DNA from: Streptomyces luteogriseus
Lineage (GTDB): Bacteria; Actinomycetota; Actinomycetes; Streptomycetales; Streptomycetaceae
Assembly: GCF_014205055.1 (NCBI RefSeq)
Contig: NZ_JACHMS010000001.1
Span: forward strand, 6,262,001-6,326,000
Reading direction: 5' to 3'
Length of the DNA: 64,000 nucleotides
In this document: one piece after another, positions 30,225 through 39,099 of the stretch
Layout: each line of letters starts with the position of its first letter
Numbering within the stretch: position 1 is the first letter of the stretch
The notes under the pieces: model-generated
Told to the model about the DNA's origin: nothing
The model's database searches: none
What the model saw: only the letters and a program-made list of their open reading frames with translations
Made by a program: the position numbers and the translations under genes

Positions 30225-30908
30225 TCACCCCACCTTCTCGATCAGGGCCCGGCGGATCAGGAACTTGCCGGGCTCACGGACCTGTTCGAAGGCCGCGTTG
30301 TTGAGCAGCGCGCAGCTGCCGGAGACCGAAGTGACCTCCACCGTCGTGGACTTGTTGTTGTCCAGGTTGGTGACCTTCAGCTTCGTGCCGGCCGGGAACT
30401 GGTTGCTGGACGCGGCAGGCGCACCGCCCTCACCGGAGAGCGTGACGGTGGAGCCGTTGCACACCTGCTGCCCGGAGGCAGCGGCACCGCCGCCGTTTCC
30501 CGCGGGGGCGGACGCGGCGGGCTGCGACGGCTGGGCCGAGGCCGCGGGCGGCTGTGCCGGCTGGGCGGGCTGCGACGGCTGCGCGGTCTGGGAGTCCTGA
30601 GCCGACTCCCCGACGGCGCACCCCGACGCCTCCTGCTTCCGCTCGATCTCCGCGACGACCGCCTCGCGGTTGGCGATCCGCGCCTCGGACTGCGCGTCCG
30701 GGTTGGCCCGCTGGTCCGCGATGAACTTCTGGTTGTTGCCGAGGGCGGTGGCGAGACCCAGGCAGACCGTCGATTCCGACGCCGACTTGGGGGTCGGCGC
30801 GGCGTTCGACGTGCTCGCCATGACGAAGGCCCCACCTCCCGCCACCGTCGCCGCGCTCACCAGCAGCGCGATCTTCTTCTTCGTGCCGAGAGTTCTCCTG
30901 CGCGACAT
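30225..30908 (-). CDS. Secreted RlpA/DPBB-like protein
   Basis: A 227-residue exported protein: signal peptide through about residue 37 (SNAA), a short helical region with two cysteines, a Pro/Ala/Gln-rich linker (~105-145), then a C-terminal double-psi beta-barrel-like domain (FPAGTKLKVTNLDNNKSTTV, CALLNNAAFEQV). RlpA/expansin-like domains act on or bind cell-wall glycans; the catalytic Asp is not obvious, so binding may be its role. AGGAGG lies five bases before the ATG. Ends just before its own terminator. Confidence 0.8.
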   Translation of the reverse strand: MSRRRTLGTKKKIALLVSAATVAGGGAFVMASTSNAAPTPKSASESTVCLGLATALGNNQKFIADQRANPDAQSEARIANREAVVAEIERKQEASGCAVGESAQDSQTAQPSQPAQPAQPPAASAQPSQPAASAPAGNGGGAAASGQQVCNGSTVTLSGEGGAPAASSNQFPAGTKLKVTNLDNNKSTTVEVTSVSGSCALLNNAAFEQVREPGKFLIRRALIEKVG

Positions 30909-31040
30909 GCGCGCCTCCTGAAAGAGGTAGGGGAGCGTACGCCGCTATGTACGAGATACCGAACGAGGTTACTCAGCGGTTACAGGAGTCACTCAAGTGA
31001 CCTGCGCCACAGGGCGGTTGGTGGCCGGTCGGCGCGATGG

Positions 31041-31400
31041 TCAGCGTGCCAGGGCGTCCCGTACGGCCTCGTCGGTGCGGCCGACCACCGCCGTGCCGTC
31101 GTCCGCGGTGATGATCGGGCGCTGGATCAGTTTGGGGTGCCCGGCGAGCGCGGTGATCCAGCGGTCGCGCGAACCGGCGTCCCGCGGCCACTCCTTGAGC
31201 CCGAGCTCCTTGGCGTCGGCCTCCTGGGTGCGGGTGATGTCCCAGGGTTCGAGACCGAGGCGCTCGAGCACGCCCCTGATCTCGTCCTCGCTCGGCACGT
31301 CCTCCAGGTAGCGGCGGACGGTGTAGTCGGCGCCCTCGGCGTCGAGCAGCGTCAGGGCGCTGCGGCACTTCGAGCACGCGGGGTTGATCCAGATCTCCAT
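31041..31400 (-). CDS. ArsC/Spx-family glutaredoxin-like protein
   Basis: A 119-residue ArsC-fold protein. It begins MEIWINPACSKCRSALTLL with Cys9 and Cys12 in a CxxC redox motif, and has the family ERLGLEPWDITRTQ and IQRPIITADDGTAVVGR segments. True arsenate reductases use one cysteine and an Arg triad; with no ars genes nearby, a thiol-redox or Spx-like role is equally possible. ATG 31400 is chosen; an in-frame GTG lies six bases upstream. Confidence 0.85.
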   Translation of the reverse strand: MEIWINPACSKCRSALTLLDAEGADYTVRRYLEDVPSEDEIRGVLERLGLEPWDITRTQEADAKELGLKEWPRDAGSRDRWITALAGHPKLIQRPIITADDGTAVVGRTDEAVRDALAR

Positions 31401-31629
31401 GTGCACACGGTACGCGGCGACCGGCTTGTTCGATTTTTTGGTGCCCCACCGGCACCTCGCGGAGCGGCCGTGACATCACGCCAAATCCCTTGCTCACCTG
31501 GTCATTTGTCGAGTCGTGCGGACTCCCGGTTGTCAGTGCGGGGCGGTAGACTGTAAGCAGTGTTCGAGGGTGGCGCCGGGGATGCCCGACGTCTTCGGTG
31601 AGCCGCCCGACCGCGACAGGAGGATGCCT

Positions 31630-31944
31630 GTGCCCGCTGCCGCCCTGAAGTCGAAGCCGTTGCCCACCCAGTCCACCGCGAAGCGTCCCGTCCTGCTCGA
31701 CCTGCCCTACGTGCCCGTGCAGAAGCGACCGCTGCCGCCGGGCCGGCCGCGCCAGTGGTACGTGACGCACAACCGCCGCCTGAAGGCGATGCGCCTCGCC
31801 ATCGCCCTGCTCGACTCGGGCGTCTACATGCCGAACCAGGCGCGCAACGAGACGATTCGCGACACGGCCGAAATGATCGGCGTCCACCCGCCGTCGGACA
31901 CGACGTGCCACATGGTGCGGGCCTTCATGCGGTACGCGCGCTGA
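31630..31944 (+). CDS. Conserved hypothetical protein (104 aa)
   Basis: A small basic protein beginning VPAAALKSKPLPTQ with a conserved-looking core VLLDLPYVPVQKRPLPP and GRPRQWYVTHNRRLKAMRLA, then DTAEMIGVHPPSDTTCHM. The GTG at 31630 has AGGAGG six bases upstream; an ATG two codons earlier abuts that ribosome site and is unlikely. The core is repeated in many Streptomyces genomes but has no function known to me. Basic and soluble, so nucleic acid binding is possible. Confidence 0.75.
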   Translation: MPAAALKSKPLPTQSTAKRPVLLDLPYVPVQKRPLPPGRPRQWYVTHNRRLKAMRLAIALLDSGVYMPNQARNETIRDTAEMIGVHPPSDTTCHMVRAFMRYAR

Positions 31945-31960
31945 CCCTTCTCCGCTCCCC

Positions 31961-31999
31961 GAGCGCCGGGTGTCCCGAACCGCGGGGTGTCCGGCGCTC
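31961..31999 (+). terminator. Terminator after the 104-aa gene
   Basis: GAGCGCCGG (31961-31969) pairs with CCGGCGCTC (31991-31999), with partial inner pairing of GTGTCCC and GGGGTGT, 16 nt after the stop. Confidence 0.6.
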
Positions 32000-32060
32000 G
32001 CTCATGCCGCCCGGCTGGGCGCCGTGAGCACCGGCGGGTCGAGGCGGGTGGAGCCCTCCT

Positions 32061-32330
32061 GCCAACGCCCGTCTCGTCCAGCGCACGCTGACGGACCCTC
32101 GGCAGGGACCGCTGTTCGAGGCCCTGATCCCCGCCGCGACCGGCGACGCGAGAACGGCCGCCGCGCCGCACCGCTTGCACGGCGTCCGCGTACGGAGTGG
32201 GCACCCTGCGTCCGGCAGGCCGCCGAACGGGGCGAGGTGCCCGGACCGGCTCGACGGGACACCGCCGTCCGCGCCGCCGAGGCCGGGGCGACGGCGGGGC
32301 GGGCCCGGGTGACGGCGGCGCGGGCCGGGG
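32061..32330 (+). pseudogene. Decayed C-terminal fragment of a TetR-family regulator
   Basis: Frame 32061 onward reads ANARLVQRTLTDPRQGPLFE then ALIPAATGDARTAAA, and the frame shifted by one base from 32189 continues TEWAPCVRQAAERGEVP. Both pieces in this order are typical of the ligand domain of TetR/AcrR proteins. No N-terminal helix-turn-helix or start remains, and a frameshift near 32180-32190 separates the parts. It occupies most of the otherwise geneless 31945-32390 interval. Homology is judged by eye. Confidence 0.5.
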
Positions 32331-32390
32331 TGTACGTCACGGTCCGGCGGCGGAAGCCCTGGAAAGAGTCTCCGAAGGGGGCGCCGCTCC

Positions 32391-33578
32391 TCAGCCCGCC
32401 GCGAGTTCCTTCTCCAGCGGCGTGCGGAAGCGCGGCGTGATCCGCGTCGTCCCCAGCCATCCGGCGAGCCGCTCCGCCTCCGACCCGATCGCCGCGCGGG
32501 CCTCCCGGCCGATGCCCTCCTCGTCGAGGATCCGCCAGGCGATCTCCCCGTCGGGCCGCTGGGCCCAGCCGCCGATCACCCGTCCGTTCCACCACACCGT
32601 CGGCCCGACGTTGCCGCTGCCGTCGAACAACCGGGGCCGCAGGCCGGGGGCGAGATACCAGTCGCGCTGCTGCCACCCCATTGCCGTCGGGTCGAGGGCG
32701 GGCAGCAGCGCGGCCCAGGGCGCGTCGGGGGAGGGCACCGGGCCGGCGTCGCCCCCGGCCACGTACCCCGTGCCCTCGTCCAGCGACACCGGTTCCGCCC
32801 CGATCGCGGCCAGGGCCCTGCGGACCTCCGTCACGCGCCACCCCGTCCACCACTTCAGGTCGGCCTCGGTCGCCGGACCGCACGCGGCGAGCCACCGTCT
32901 CAGCAGCTCCGCCTGCGCCTGTGCGACATCCAGCTCGGCATGCTCGGGTGCCAAGGCCCAGCGGAACCGGCTGGACGTCCAGGAGCCGAGCGGCCGGCCG
33001 CGCACCACCTTCCCCTCGACGCCGAGCACCCTCAGCAGCCGGGTCGAGACCGTGTGCACCCCTTCGTAGCTCTTCCCGGCCGCGTACACGAACTGCTCCC
33101 GCAACCGCGGCTCGTCCTGGGCGAGTTCGGCCGCGGTCGCCTGCCCGCGCCGGGCGAGCGCCGCCAGCGTCGACTCCTCGACCTCCTTGAGCCAGGCCGC
33201 GTCCGGCGCCCCCGCCGTCGCCATGTGCTTGAGGAGCGAGGACCTCTCCCGGGCGGCGACGGCCAGTCCCGTCGAGGCGTGCACGACGGCGGTCAGCCCG
33301 GTGGGGAACACGAACACCGTGTGCCGCATGCCGTGCATCCGCACCAGGGAACGGTCCTCGTACAGGGCCCGCCCCGTCTCCTCGACGGTCCCGGCGGGGT
33401 CGGCGAGCCGGGCGCCCACCGCCAGATACACCGTCGCCGGGTCCGTGCCGTGCAGCGCGACCAGCGCACCGGCGACCTCCTCGGGCGTCCCCGCCCGAGC
33501 CTGCCCCGCGAGCCGCTGCCGCAGCGCGAGCCGGGCCCGCCGCTCCGCCACGCCGATGTACCGCGCCCCGTCGCCCAT
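32391..33578 (-). CDS. AlkZ/YcaQ-like winged-helix DNA-binding protein
   Basis: A 395-residue protein of the HTH_42 (DUF1006) family, which includes the DNA glycosylases AlkZ and YcaQ that remove alkylated or cross-linked bases. Visible segments include VALHGTDPATVYLAVGARL near the N-terminus, the winged-helix KWWTGWRVTEVRRAL region and MGWQQRDWYLAPG. Glycosylase activity needs a QxQ or QxD motif that I cannot place with certainty, so this is family membership only. GGAGG precedes ATG 33578. Confidence 0.82.
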   Translation of the reverse strand: MGDGARYIGVAERRARLALRQRLAGQARAGTPEEVAGALVALHGTDPATVYLAVGARLADPAGTVEETGRALYEDRSLVRMHGMRHTVFVFPTGLTAVVHASTGLAVAARERSSLLKHMATAGAPDAAWLKEVEESTLAALARRGQATAAELAQDEPRLREQFVYAAGKSYEGVHTVSTRLLRVLGVEGKVVRGRPLGSWTSSRFRWALAPEHAELDVAQAQAELLRRWLAACGPATEADLKWWTGWRVTEVRRALAAIGAEPVSLDEGTGYVAGGDAGPVPSPDAPWAALLPALDPTAMGWQQRDWYLAPGLRPRLFDGSGNVGPTVWWNGRVIGGWAQRPDGEIAWRILDEEGIGREARAAIGSEAERLAGWLGTTRITPRFRTPLEKELAAG

Positions 33579-33662
33579 GCCCGCCTCCACTCGCCGCGTC
33601 CTCCGACCCGCCTGCATCATCGCGGACGCCGCTGACAGTCGCCCGGGAGCGGCCCGCCCGCC

Positions 33663-35285
33663 TCAGCCGTACCGCGCCAGCAGCCCCGTCACATACGCCT
33701 CCAGCCGCCCGCCCAGCACCTCCGGCGTCAGATCGGTCCGGCCCAGTTCCCGCCACGGCCCGGCCAGCTTCGCCGCGTCGGGGACATAGGCCAGGGCGTC
33801 GAGCAGCCGCCAGTACAGATGCTCCGGGTCGCCGGCCAGGCGCCGCCCGCCCCGGGCCTCGTAGCGCTCCCGGAAGCCGAGGCCGTGGTCCGGGCCGTGC
33901 AGCAGCGCGAGTGCCGTCGAGCAGTGGGCGACATCCAGGTCGGCGGGCCCCCACGAGGTCTCCACCCAGTCGACGACTCCGCCGATCCGCAGGCCGGCCC
34001 CCGAACCCGTGAACAGGACGTTCCCGGGGTGGAAGTCCCGGTGCAGGAAGCAGCCGTCGTACGGCGGGGGAGAGCGGCGGATGACGTCCACGGCCCGCTC
34101 CCACCCCGGGGGAACCGCCTCCGGGGACGTCCACGCCTGGTACGTCCGCGGACGCTCCCGGGGGACGACCCGGTGGATCCGGGCCAGCTGGGCGGCCAGC
34201 AGGTCCACCCGCGCGTCGAGTTCCTCCTCGTCGACCCGGACCCGCCCCGGCAGCACGGACATCAGCAGGGACGGATGGTCGCAGTGCTCCCCGGTCGCGT
34301 CCACGCCGACCGGCTCGGCGACCGGCACGCCCTCCTGCTCCGCCAGCAGCGTGAGCATCTCCGCCTCGCGGGCCAGCAGTCCGGGCGCGTGCCGCCGGAA
34401 GAAGGGCTTCACGAACGTCCGCAGCGTCAGCTCGGTCCCGTCGTCGAGGGTGAGCCGCCGCATCTGGGCGCTCCAGCCCCCGGTCAGAAAGGACGACGTG
34501 GTGACGGTACGGCCCTCCGGGAGCTGCTTGGCCACCCACGCGCGGGTCGCCGACCAGCCCTGCTCGCCGAGTCCGGTCAGCACGGCGGTGACGAACTCCC
34601 GCCGGTCGCCGGGGTGATCGCCGAACCACAGGCCCAACCGGTGCCCGGCCCCCGGGAGTTCCCAGTGGGTGAACTGCGCGCGCCGGGCCAGCGCCTCGGA
34701 GAGGGCCTCCGTCACCGCGGGCGGGATGACCTCGTCCGTGTCCGGCACCGCGAGCACCGCCCGGCCCTCGAACCCCCGCAGGACATCGAGCGCGGGCGCC
34801 GCACGCCAGCTGCCGGGCCTGCGGATGATCTCGCTGAACCGCCCGTCCCCCGCGCCGAACGGCACGTCCCACGCCTCGCCCGCGTACACCGCCGGCGCGC
34901 CCAGCCCCAGGGCCGCCACCCGCTCCCCGTAGTGCCGTACGAGATCCGCCACCGTCTGGCCGCTCATGCTGAACCCGATCAGGACCAGCGGCCCGTCCTC
35001 ACGCGCGCGTGCGTCGATGACGGAGACGGTCTGTTCGAAGCGGCGGCGCAGACTCAGTTCCCGCAGCAGGCCGGTGCTCTCCCCGTGGCCCGAGAAGTCG
35101 AAGGCGAGGGCGTGGCAGCCGTGGGCGGCGAACTCCGCCAGCAGCGGCACCAGTCGCTCCTTGCCGCCGTTGCCCGCGCCGTGCAGCAGCACGACCGTCG
35201 CGCGGGCCGGCTCGGCCCCGCCGCAGGACAGCCCGCTGAGTCGTTCGCCGTCGCTGACGTGGGTGAAGGGGATCAGCTCACTCAT
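33663..35285 (-). CDS. Alpha/beta hydrolase fused to aminoglycoside phosphotransferase-like kinase
   Basis: A 540-residue two-domain protein. Residues 1-~245 form an alpha/beta hydrolase: oxyanion VLLHGAGNG, nucleophile elbow LIGFSMSG (Ser106), acid PDTDEVIP and base GAGHRLGLW. Residues ~260-540 form an APH-type kinase: catalytic loop LHRDFHPGNVLF and metal-binding VVDWVETSWGPADLDVAH. I do not know a characterised protein with this exact fusion, though separate domains are common. The two activities could act in turn on one hydroxylated substrate. There is no sign of a frameshift joining two genes. Confidence 0.88.
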   Translation of the reverse strand: MSELIPFTHVSDGERLSGLSCGGAEPARATVVLLHGAGNGGKERLVPLLAEFAAHGCHALAFDFSGHGESTGLLRELSLRRRFEQTVSVIDARAREDGPLVLIGFSMSGQTVADLVRHYGERVAALGLGAPAVYAGEAWDVPFGAGDGRFSEIIRRPGSWRAAPALDVLRGFEGRAVLAVPDTDEVIPPAVTEALSEALARRAQFTHWELPGAGHRLGLWFGDHPGDRREFVTAVLTGLGEQGWSATRAWVAKQLPEGRTVTTSSFLTGGWSAQMRRLTLDDGTELTLRTFVKPFFRRHAPGLLAREAEMLTLLAEQEGVPVAEPVGVDATGEHCDHPSLLMSVLPGRVRVDEEELDARVDLLAAQLARIHRVVPRERPRTYQAWTSPEAVPPGWERAVDVIRRSPPPYDGCFLHRDFHPGNVLFTGSGAGLRIGGVVDWVETSWGPADLDVAHCSTALALLHGPDHGLGFRERYEARGGRRLAGDPEHLYWRLLDALAYVPDAAKLAGPWRELGRTDLTPEVLGGRLEAYVTGLLARYG

Positions 35286-35323
35286 ACGGCCATTGACTCA
35301 CGCGGCCCCGCCCCAGAGGGCGG

Positions 35324-35908
35324 TCACAGCGCGGGCGCTCCCCACACCGGGAACCAGCGGCTCAGGTCCTGCTCGATGCGCAGGTCACCCGAGAGCGCGG
35401 CCCGCACCTGGAGTTCGAGGGCGTTGTCGCGCCGCTGCGTCCCGCCCGGCAGGGGCGCGAACGGATAGAACGTGCCCCGCTTGTAGAGGTAGACCAGCGC
35501 GAGCCGCCGACCGGAGGGACCCTCGAACCCGGCGAGGGAGCACAGCAGTTGGGGGCCGAACCCGTTGACCTCCATCTGGCTGTTCACGGCGTGCAGGTCG
35601 TTCACGAGCGCGGAGAGCTGGTCGGGGGAACGGCGGGAGACCAGCCAGGAGTAGCCGTAGTCGTCCTGGCGCAGTTCCACCGGCGGGCCGTCGCGGTCGG
35701 TGTCGGCGTCCAGCAGGGCCTGCACCTCGCGGTGGGACTGCTCGAAGGCCGCGCCCTCGACCGTGGCGAAGCACACCGCGCCCCGCCCGGTCGGTGTGAA
35801 GCCCGCGGCGGCCTCCAGGGTCACGGCCGCCGAGGGCAGCGCGAAGAGCCGGTCGAGATCCGCCACGACCGGTTTCGTCCGGCCGAGCAGGATGTCCAGC
35901 AGCCCCAT
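35324..35908 (-). CDS. pspAB: PspA-associated protein PspAB
   Basis: A 194-residue soluble protein beginning MGLLDILLGRTKPV, with the family segments GAVCFATVEGAAFEQS, SYSWLVS-like YGYSWLVSRRSPDQL and LVYLYKRGTFYPFAP. In actinobacteria PspAB is encoded next to htpX and is linked to the phage-shock/envelope-stress response. Here the htpX stop is 7 bp upstream of its start, so the two are one operon. The biochemical role is not settled. Confidence 0.88.
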   Translation of the reverse strand: MGLLDILLGRTKPVVADLDRLFALPSAAVTLEAAAGFTPTGRGAVCFATVEGAAFEQSHREVQALLDADTDRDGPPVELRQDDYGYSWLVSRRSPDQLSALVNDLHAVNSQMEVNGFGPQLLCSLAGFEGPSGRRLALVYLYKRGTFYPFAPLPGGTQRRDNALELQVRAALSGDLRIEQDLSRWFPVWGAPAL

Positions 35909-35915
35909 GCGCCGA

Positions 35916-36839
35916 TCACATCCCTCCGGGCGCCGCCGCCTCGCCCAGCTCGGCGGAGATCCGGCCCAGCTGGTCGAGCCGCTGCTCCAGGCTCGGATGG
36001 GTCGAGAACAGGCGGGCGATGCCGGGTTCACGGCCCAGCGCGGGCGTGAAGTAGAAGGCGTTGAAGGCCTGGGCCGTGCGCAGGTCCTTGGTGGGGATGC
36101 GGGCGATGTCGCCGGAGACCTTGGTGAGCGCGGAGGCCAGCGCCGAGGGCCGGCCGGTGAGCTGCGCGGCCGCCCGGTCGGCGGCCAGCTCCCGGTACCG
36201 GGACAGGGCGCGGATCAGCAGGAAGCTGATCGCGTACACGGCCGCGGCCACACCCATCACCGCCGCGAACACGGCAGCCGTGTTCTGATCCCTCCTGGCT
36301 CCGCCGAACAGCTGCGAGTAGAAGGCGAACCGCACGATCAGCCCCGCGATCACCCCGAGGAACGACGCGACGGTGATCACGGCGACGTCCTTGTGCGCCA
36401 CGTGCGACAGCTCGTGCGCGAGCACGCCCTCCAGCTCGGCCGGCTCCAGCCGCCGCAGCAGCCCGGTCGTCACACAGACCACCGCGTGGTCGGGGTTCCG
36501 CCCGGTCGCGAACGCGTTCGGCATGTCCATACCGGATACCGCCACCACCGGTACCGGCATGTCGGCCAGGGCGCACAGCCGGTCGATCACCGCGTGCAGC
36601 TCGGGATACTCCTCCCGCTCCACCACCCGCCCGCGCATGGCGTACAGCGCGATCCGGTCGGAGAACCAGTACTGCGCGCCGAGCAGTGCCGCCGCGACCA
36701 CAACGACCAGCACCCACGACTTCAGCAGCACGATCAACGCGGCGACGAACCCCACGTACAACAACCCGAGCAGGAACAGCGTGACCCCCATACGGGCGGT
36801 CAATCGCCGGTCGCTCCGGAAGCGGCTGTGCATCTGCAT
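35916..36839 (-). CDS. htpX: Zinc metalloprotease HtpX
   Basis: Membrane-bound M48-family protease (307 aa) that degrades damaged membrane proteins, its active site facing the cytoplasm. Two N-terminal membrane helices (~17-55), zinc-binding HELSH at residues 142-146, further hydrophobic helices around 155-205, and the third zinc ligand in SRYRELAADRAAAQL. Start options GTG 36842, ATG 36839 and ATG 36833 lie close together. It is first gene of the htpX-pspAB pair, consistent with an envelope quality-control unit. Confidence 0.93.
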   Translation of the reverse strand: MQMHSRFRSDRRLTARMGVTLFLLGLLYVGFVAALIVLLKSWVLVVVVAAALLGAQYWFSDRIALYAMRGRVVEREEYPELHAVIDRLCALADMPVPVVAVSGMDMPNAFATGRNPDHAVVCVTTGLLRRLEPAELEGVLAHELSHVAHKDVAVITVASFLGVIAGLIVRFAFYSQLFGGARRDQNTAAVFAAVMGVAAAVYAISFLLIRALSRYRELAADRAAAQLTGRPSALASALTKVSGDIARIPTKDLRTAQAFNAFYFTPALGREPGIARLFSTHPSLEQRLDQLGRISAELGEAAAPGGM

Positions 36840-36930
36840 CACCCCGCAGTCACGCACTCGTCCCACCGCCAGTGTGCACCCGGCGCTCCCCATGAGCGGG
36901 TCGCGATCGGCCCCAGGACCGGCAAAGCGG

Positions 36931-37302
36931 TCAGCCCGGCGGGGTCACCGCATAGCCGGGCACGGACGGCCACCGCACGGTCAGCACGACCGACTCCTCC
37001 TCCGCGACCCACGAGTGATCGACGCCGCGCCCCCACACCACGTAGTCGCCCTGCCGCTCCAGCAGCACGCTGCGGCCGGGCAGTTCGACCCGGAAACGCC
37101 CGCTGACGAGCACCAACAGCGCGGTGCGCTCCTCACCCCGCACCCACTCGGCCCGCTCGTCCCCGCGAGGATGCACCCCCCACTTGATCTCCACGGCCGC
37201 ACTGTGGCGCGGATCCCCGGCGTCCTTGAAATGCCCGAGGATCCATCCCCGGTCCAGGGCGGCGTCCGCACCGGCGTTGCCCACGTACACGCTGTCGCTC
37301 AC
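36931..37302 (-). CDS. Cupin-like small protein
   Basis: A 123-residue beta-rich protein with cupin-style segments (EIKWGVHPRGD, LLVLVSGRFRVELPGRSVLL, GDYVVWGRGVDHSWVAEE); the HxRGD...E and final His could bind a metal. Begins GTG 37302, only 11 bp after the stop of the upstream HEAT gene, so they probably share a transcript. Function unknown; fold assigned by eye. Confidence 0.75.
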   Translation of the reverse strand: MSDSVYVGNAGADAALDRGWILGHFKDAGDPRHSAAVEIKWGVHPRGDERAEWVRGEERTALLVLVSGRFRVELPGRSVLLERQGDYVVWGRGVDHSWVAEEESVVLTVRWPSVPGYAVTPPG

Positions 37303-37313
37303 ATCGGCGGACG

Positions 37314-38627
37314 CTAGCAGCCACGCTCCGCGTCGACGGGCAGCCGTACGACCCGGCCCCCCGCCTTGGCCAACCGCAGGGCGGCGACCCGTATGTGCCG
37401 GGGCCGCCGAGCCGAAAGCCGTTCCGTCAGCCACGCCTCGGGCAGCAGCGCCGCGGACGGCAGCAGGGCGAGCGTGGCCTCGCGCACGACACCGGGTGCG
37501 GGGTCGTCGATCAGCGGCCGCAGCTCCTCCACGACCGTCACATCCAGCGTGCGCAGGCCCGCCACCGCCCGGGCCCGCACGGCGGGCGCAGGGTGGCTGA
37601 GCAGCGACCGCAACGTTTCGGCGTCCGCCCGCTCCCCGCACTCCGCCAGGCCGATGGCCGCGCCCGGTGGCAGCGCGGGGTCGGCCGCCCGCGCGCAGAC
37701 CTGCCGGTACCAGAGCAGGGGATCCGTCCCGTGCTGCCGTACGACGTACCGTGCGCAGGCCCGTACCACGGCCGACCGGTCGGCCAGGAAGCCCAGGGCC
37801 CGCCCGGGCCGCCCGGCCCGCCGCAGGGCCGTCACGCCGGCGGACCGGGCACGCGGGTTGCGGGCGGCGAGCAGCGGTTCGAGCACGCCGTCGACGTCAC
37901 CGTCCTCGCGCACGGCGGCCAGGGCCGCCTCGGCGCACAACTCCTGCACGATGACGTCGTCGTCCCAGGCGGCGGTGCGGGCGAGCCGGGCGGGGGAGAG
38001 CAGCGACTCCTCGACGGCCAGCCGGTACGCGAACCGCCGTACGGTGCGGTCCGGGTGCAGGAACAGGGAGGAGAGCGCTCCTCGCGGCGCGCGGCAGAGC
38101 ATCGCACCGAGCAGTTCCACGCCGTACGCTCCCCGGTCGCGACGGCCGATACGCAGGATCAGGGGCGCGAGCGCGACGCCGGTGCGCGCGTCCAGGCCCG
38201 CCCGCAGCAGGTCCCGGGCCCTGTCCCGTACGGGCGCGGCCCAGTCCGCGGTGCGCACCACGACCAAGGGCAGCAGGGCGGGACGATCCGCGACCCGGGT
38301 CAGTGCCGCCTCACGGGTCCGGCCGTCCGGATGGCAGAGCGCCACGGCGAGCAGGGCCTCGACCCATGACGGGTCAACGGGCTCCGGCCGCCACCTGGAC
38401 GCCCAGCGCCCGTCCGCCCACGTCCCCCGGGTCCCGCCAGCCCCACCCAGCCCGTCCACCCACGCCTTGTCCGGCAGGATGTCCATCCGATAGCAGCCCC
38501 ACGTCCGCACACCCAGGTCCAGCCCGGTCCAGGCGGCCGGGTCGGCGACCTCGAGCACCTCGCCCAGAGGCACCCCCTGGACCAGCCGCGCTGCGGCCGC
38601 CTCCCCACTCCTCAGGTCCTCGTGCAT
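37314..38627 (-). CDS. HEAT-repeat protein
   Basis: A 437-residue helical-repeat protein with successive ~30-residue units (REAALTRVADRPALLP, VRDRARDLLRAGLD, VVREATLALLPSAALLP, VRARAVAGLRTLDV). Such solenoids bind partner proteins. No signal peptide, so cytoplasmic. The ATG at 38627 is the first good start after a Pro/Ser-rich, probably untranslated stretch. It precedes and is probably co-transcribed with the cupin gene. Confidence 0.82.
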   Translation of the reverse strand: MHEDLRSGEAAAARLVQGVPLGEVLEVADPAAWTGLDLGVRTWGCYRMDILPDKAWVDGLGGAGGTRGTWADGRWASRWRPEPVDPSWVEALLAVALCHPDGRTREAALTRVADRPALLPLVVVRTADWAAPVRDRARDLLRAGLDARTGVALAPLILRIGRRDRGAYGVELLGAMLCRAPRGALSSLFLHPDRTVRRFAYRLAVEESLLSPARLARTAAWDDDVIVQELCAEAALAAVREDGDVDGVLEPLLAARNPRARSAGVTALRRAGRPGRALGFLADRSAVVRACARYVVRQHGTDPLLWYRQVCARAADPALPPGAAIGLAECGERADAETLRSLLSHPAPAVRARAVAGLRTLDVTVVEELRPLIDDPAPGVVREATLALLPSAALLPEAWLTERLSARRPRHIRVAALRLAKAGGRVVRLPVDAERGC

Positions 38628-38721
38628 GCCCGCCCCCGTCCCACCTGCCGTTTCAGGGGATCCTAGGGGTGAGGACGGCGACCGGCGCGGGGATTTTCGC
38701 CGCGCGCCCAGCACCGTGGCA

Positions 38722-38988
38722 CTAGTACGGCGCGCGGAAGTTGATGTACCCCAGCAGCACGATCACCGCCGCGACGCTGCCCAGCACCACGGCGGTCGAG
38801 ATCCACGAGGAGCGCCGGCGGGAACCGACGTACTCCGGGTCGGCGCGGAACGGCACGGGCCCGGGCGGATCGTGCTTCCAGCGCGCGGCGAGCATCCGGG
38901 CCCGCGCCGAGGGCTCCTTGTACTCGGCTCCGTCCGCCCATCTGAGGTCGAACTCGCGCTCCTGGTCGTCCTGTTCGTGCTCGGGCAT
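38722..38988 (-). CDS. Small single-pass membrane protein
   Basis: An 88-residue protein: acidic N-terminus (MPEHEQDDQEREFDLRWADG), basic middle, and a C-terminal membrane helix (~66-85, WISTAVVLGSVAAVIVLLGY), so probably tail-anchored. GGAG stands six bases before the ATG. It lies just downstream of the glnA terminator with the same orientation. No function recognised. Confidence 0.78.
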   Translation of the reverse strand: MPEHEQDDQEREFDLRWADGAEYKEPSARARMLAARWKHDPPGPVPFRADPEYVGSRRRSSWISTAVVLGSVAAVIVLLGYINFRAPY

Positions 38989-39033
38989 TCCCGCTCCACC
39001 CCCGTGTGGTCCTTCCCTCAAGAATAGAACAAA

Positions 39034-39077
39034 CGCCCGCGCCCCCGCCGTCGGAAACGACAGCGGGGGCGCGGGCG
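39034..39077 (-). terminator. glnA terminator
   Basis: Perfect 15-bp arms CGCCCGCGCCCCCGC / GCGGGGGCGCGGGCG (39034-39048, 39063-39077) with a short inner GTC/GAC pair, 23 bp beyond the glnA stop. Confidence 0.8.
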
Positions 39078-39099
39078 TGATGCCTCGGTCAGGCGTCGA

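Noticed and set aside
31500..31560. TTGTCA ... TAGACT promoter before the 104-aa gene
   Set aside because: Spacing of 11 bp is too short for a standard promoter.
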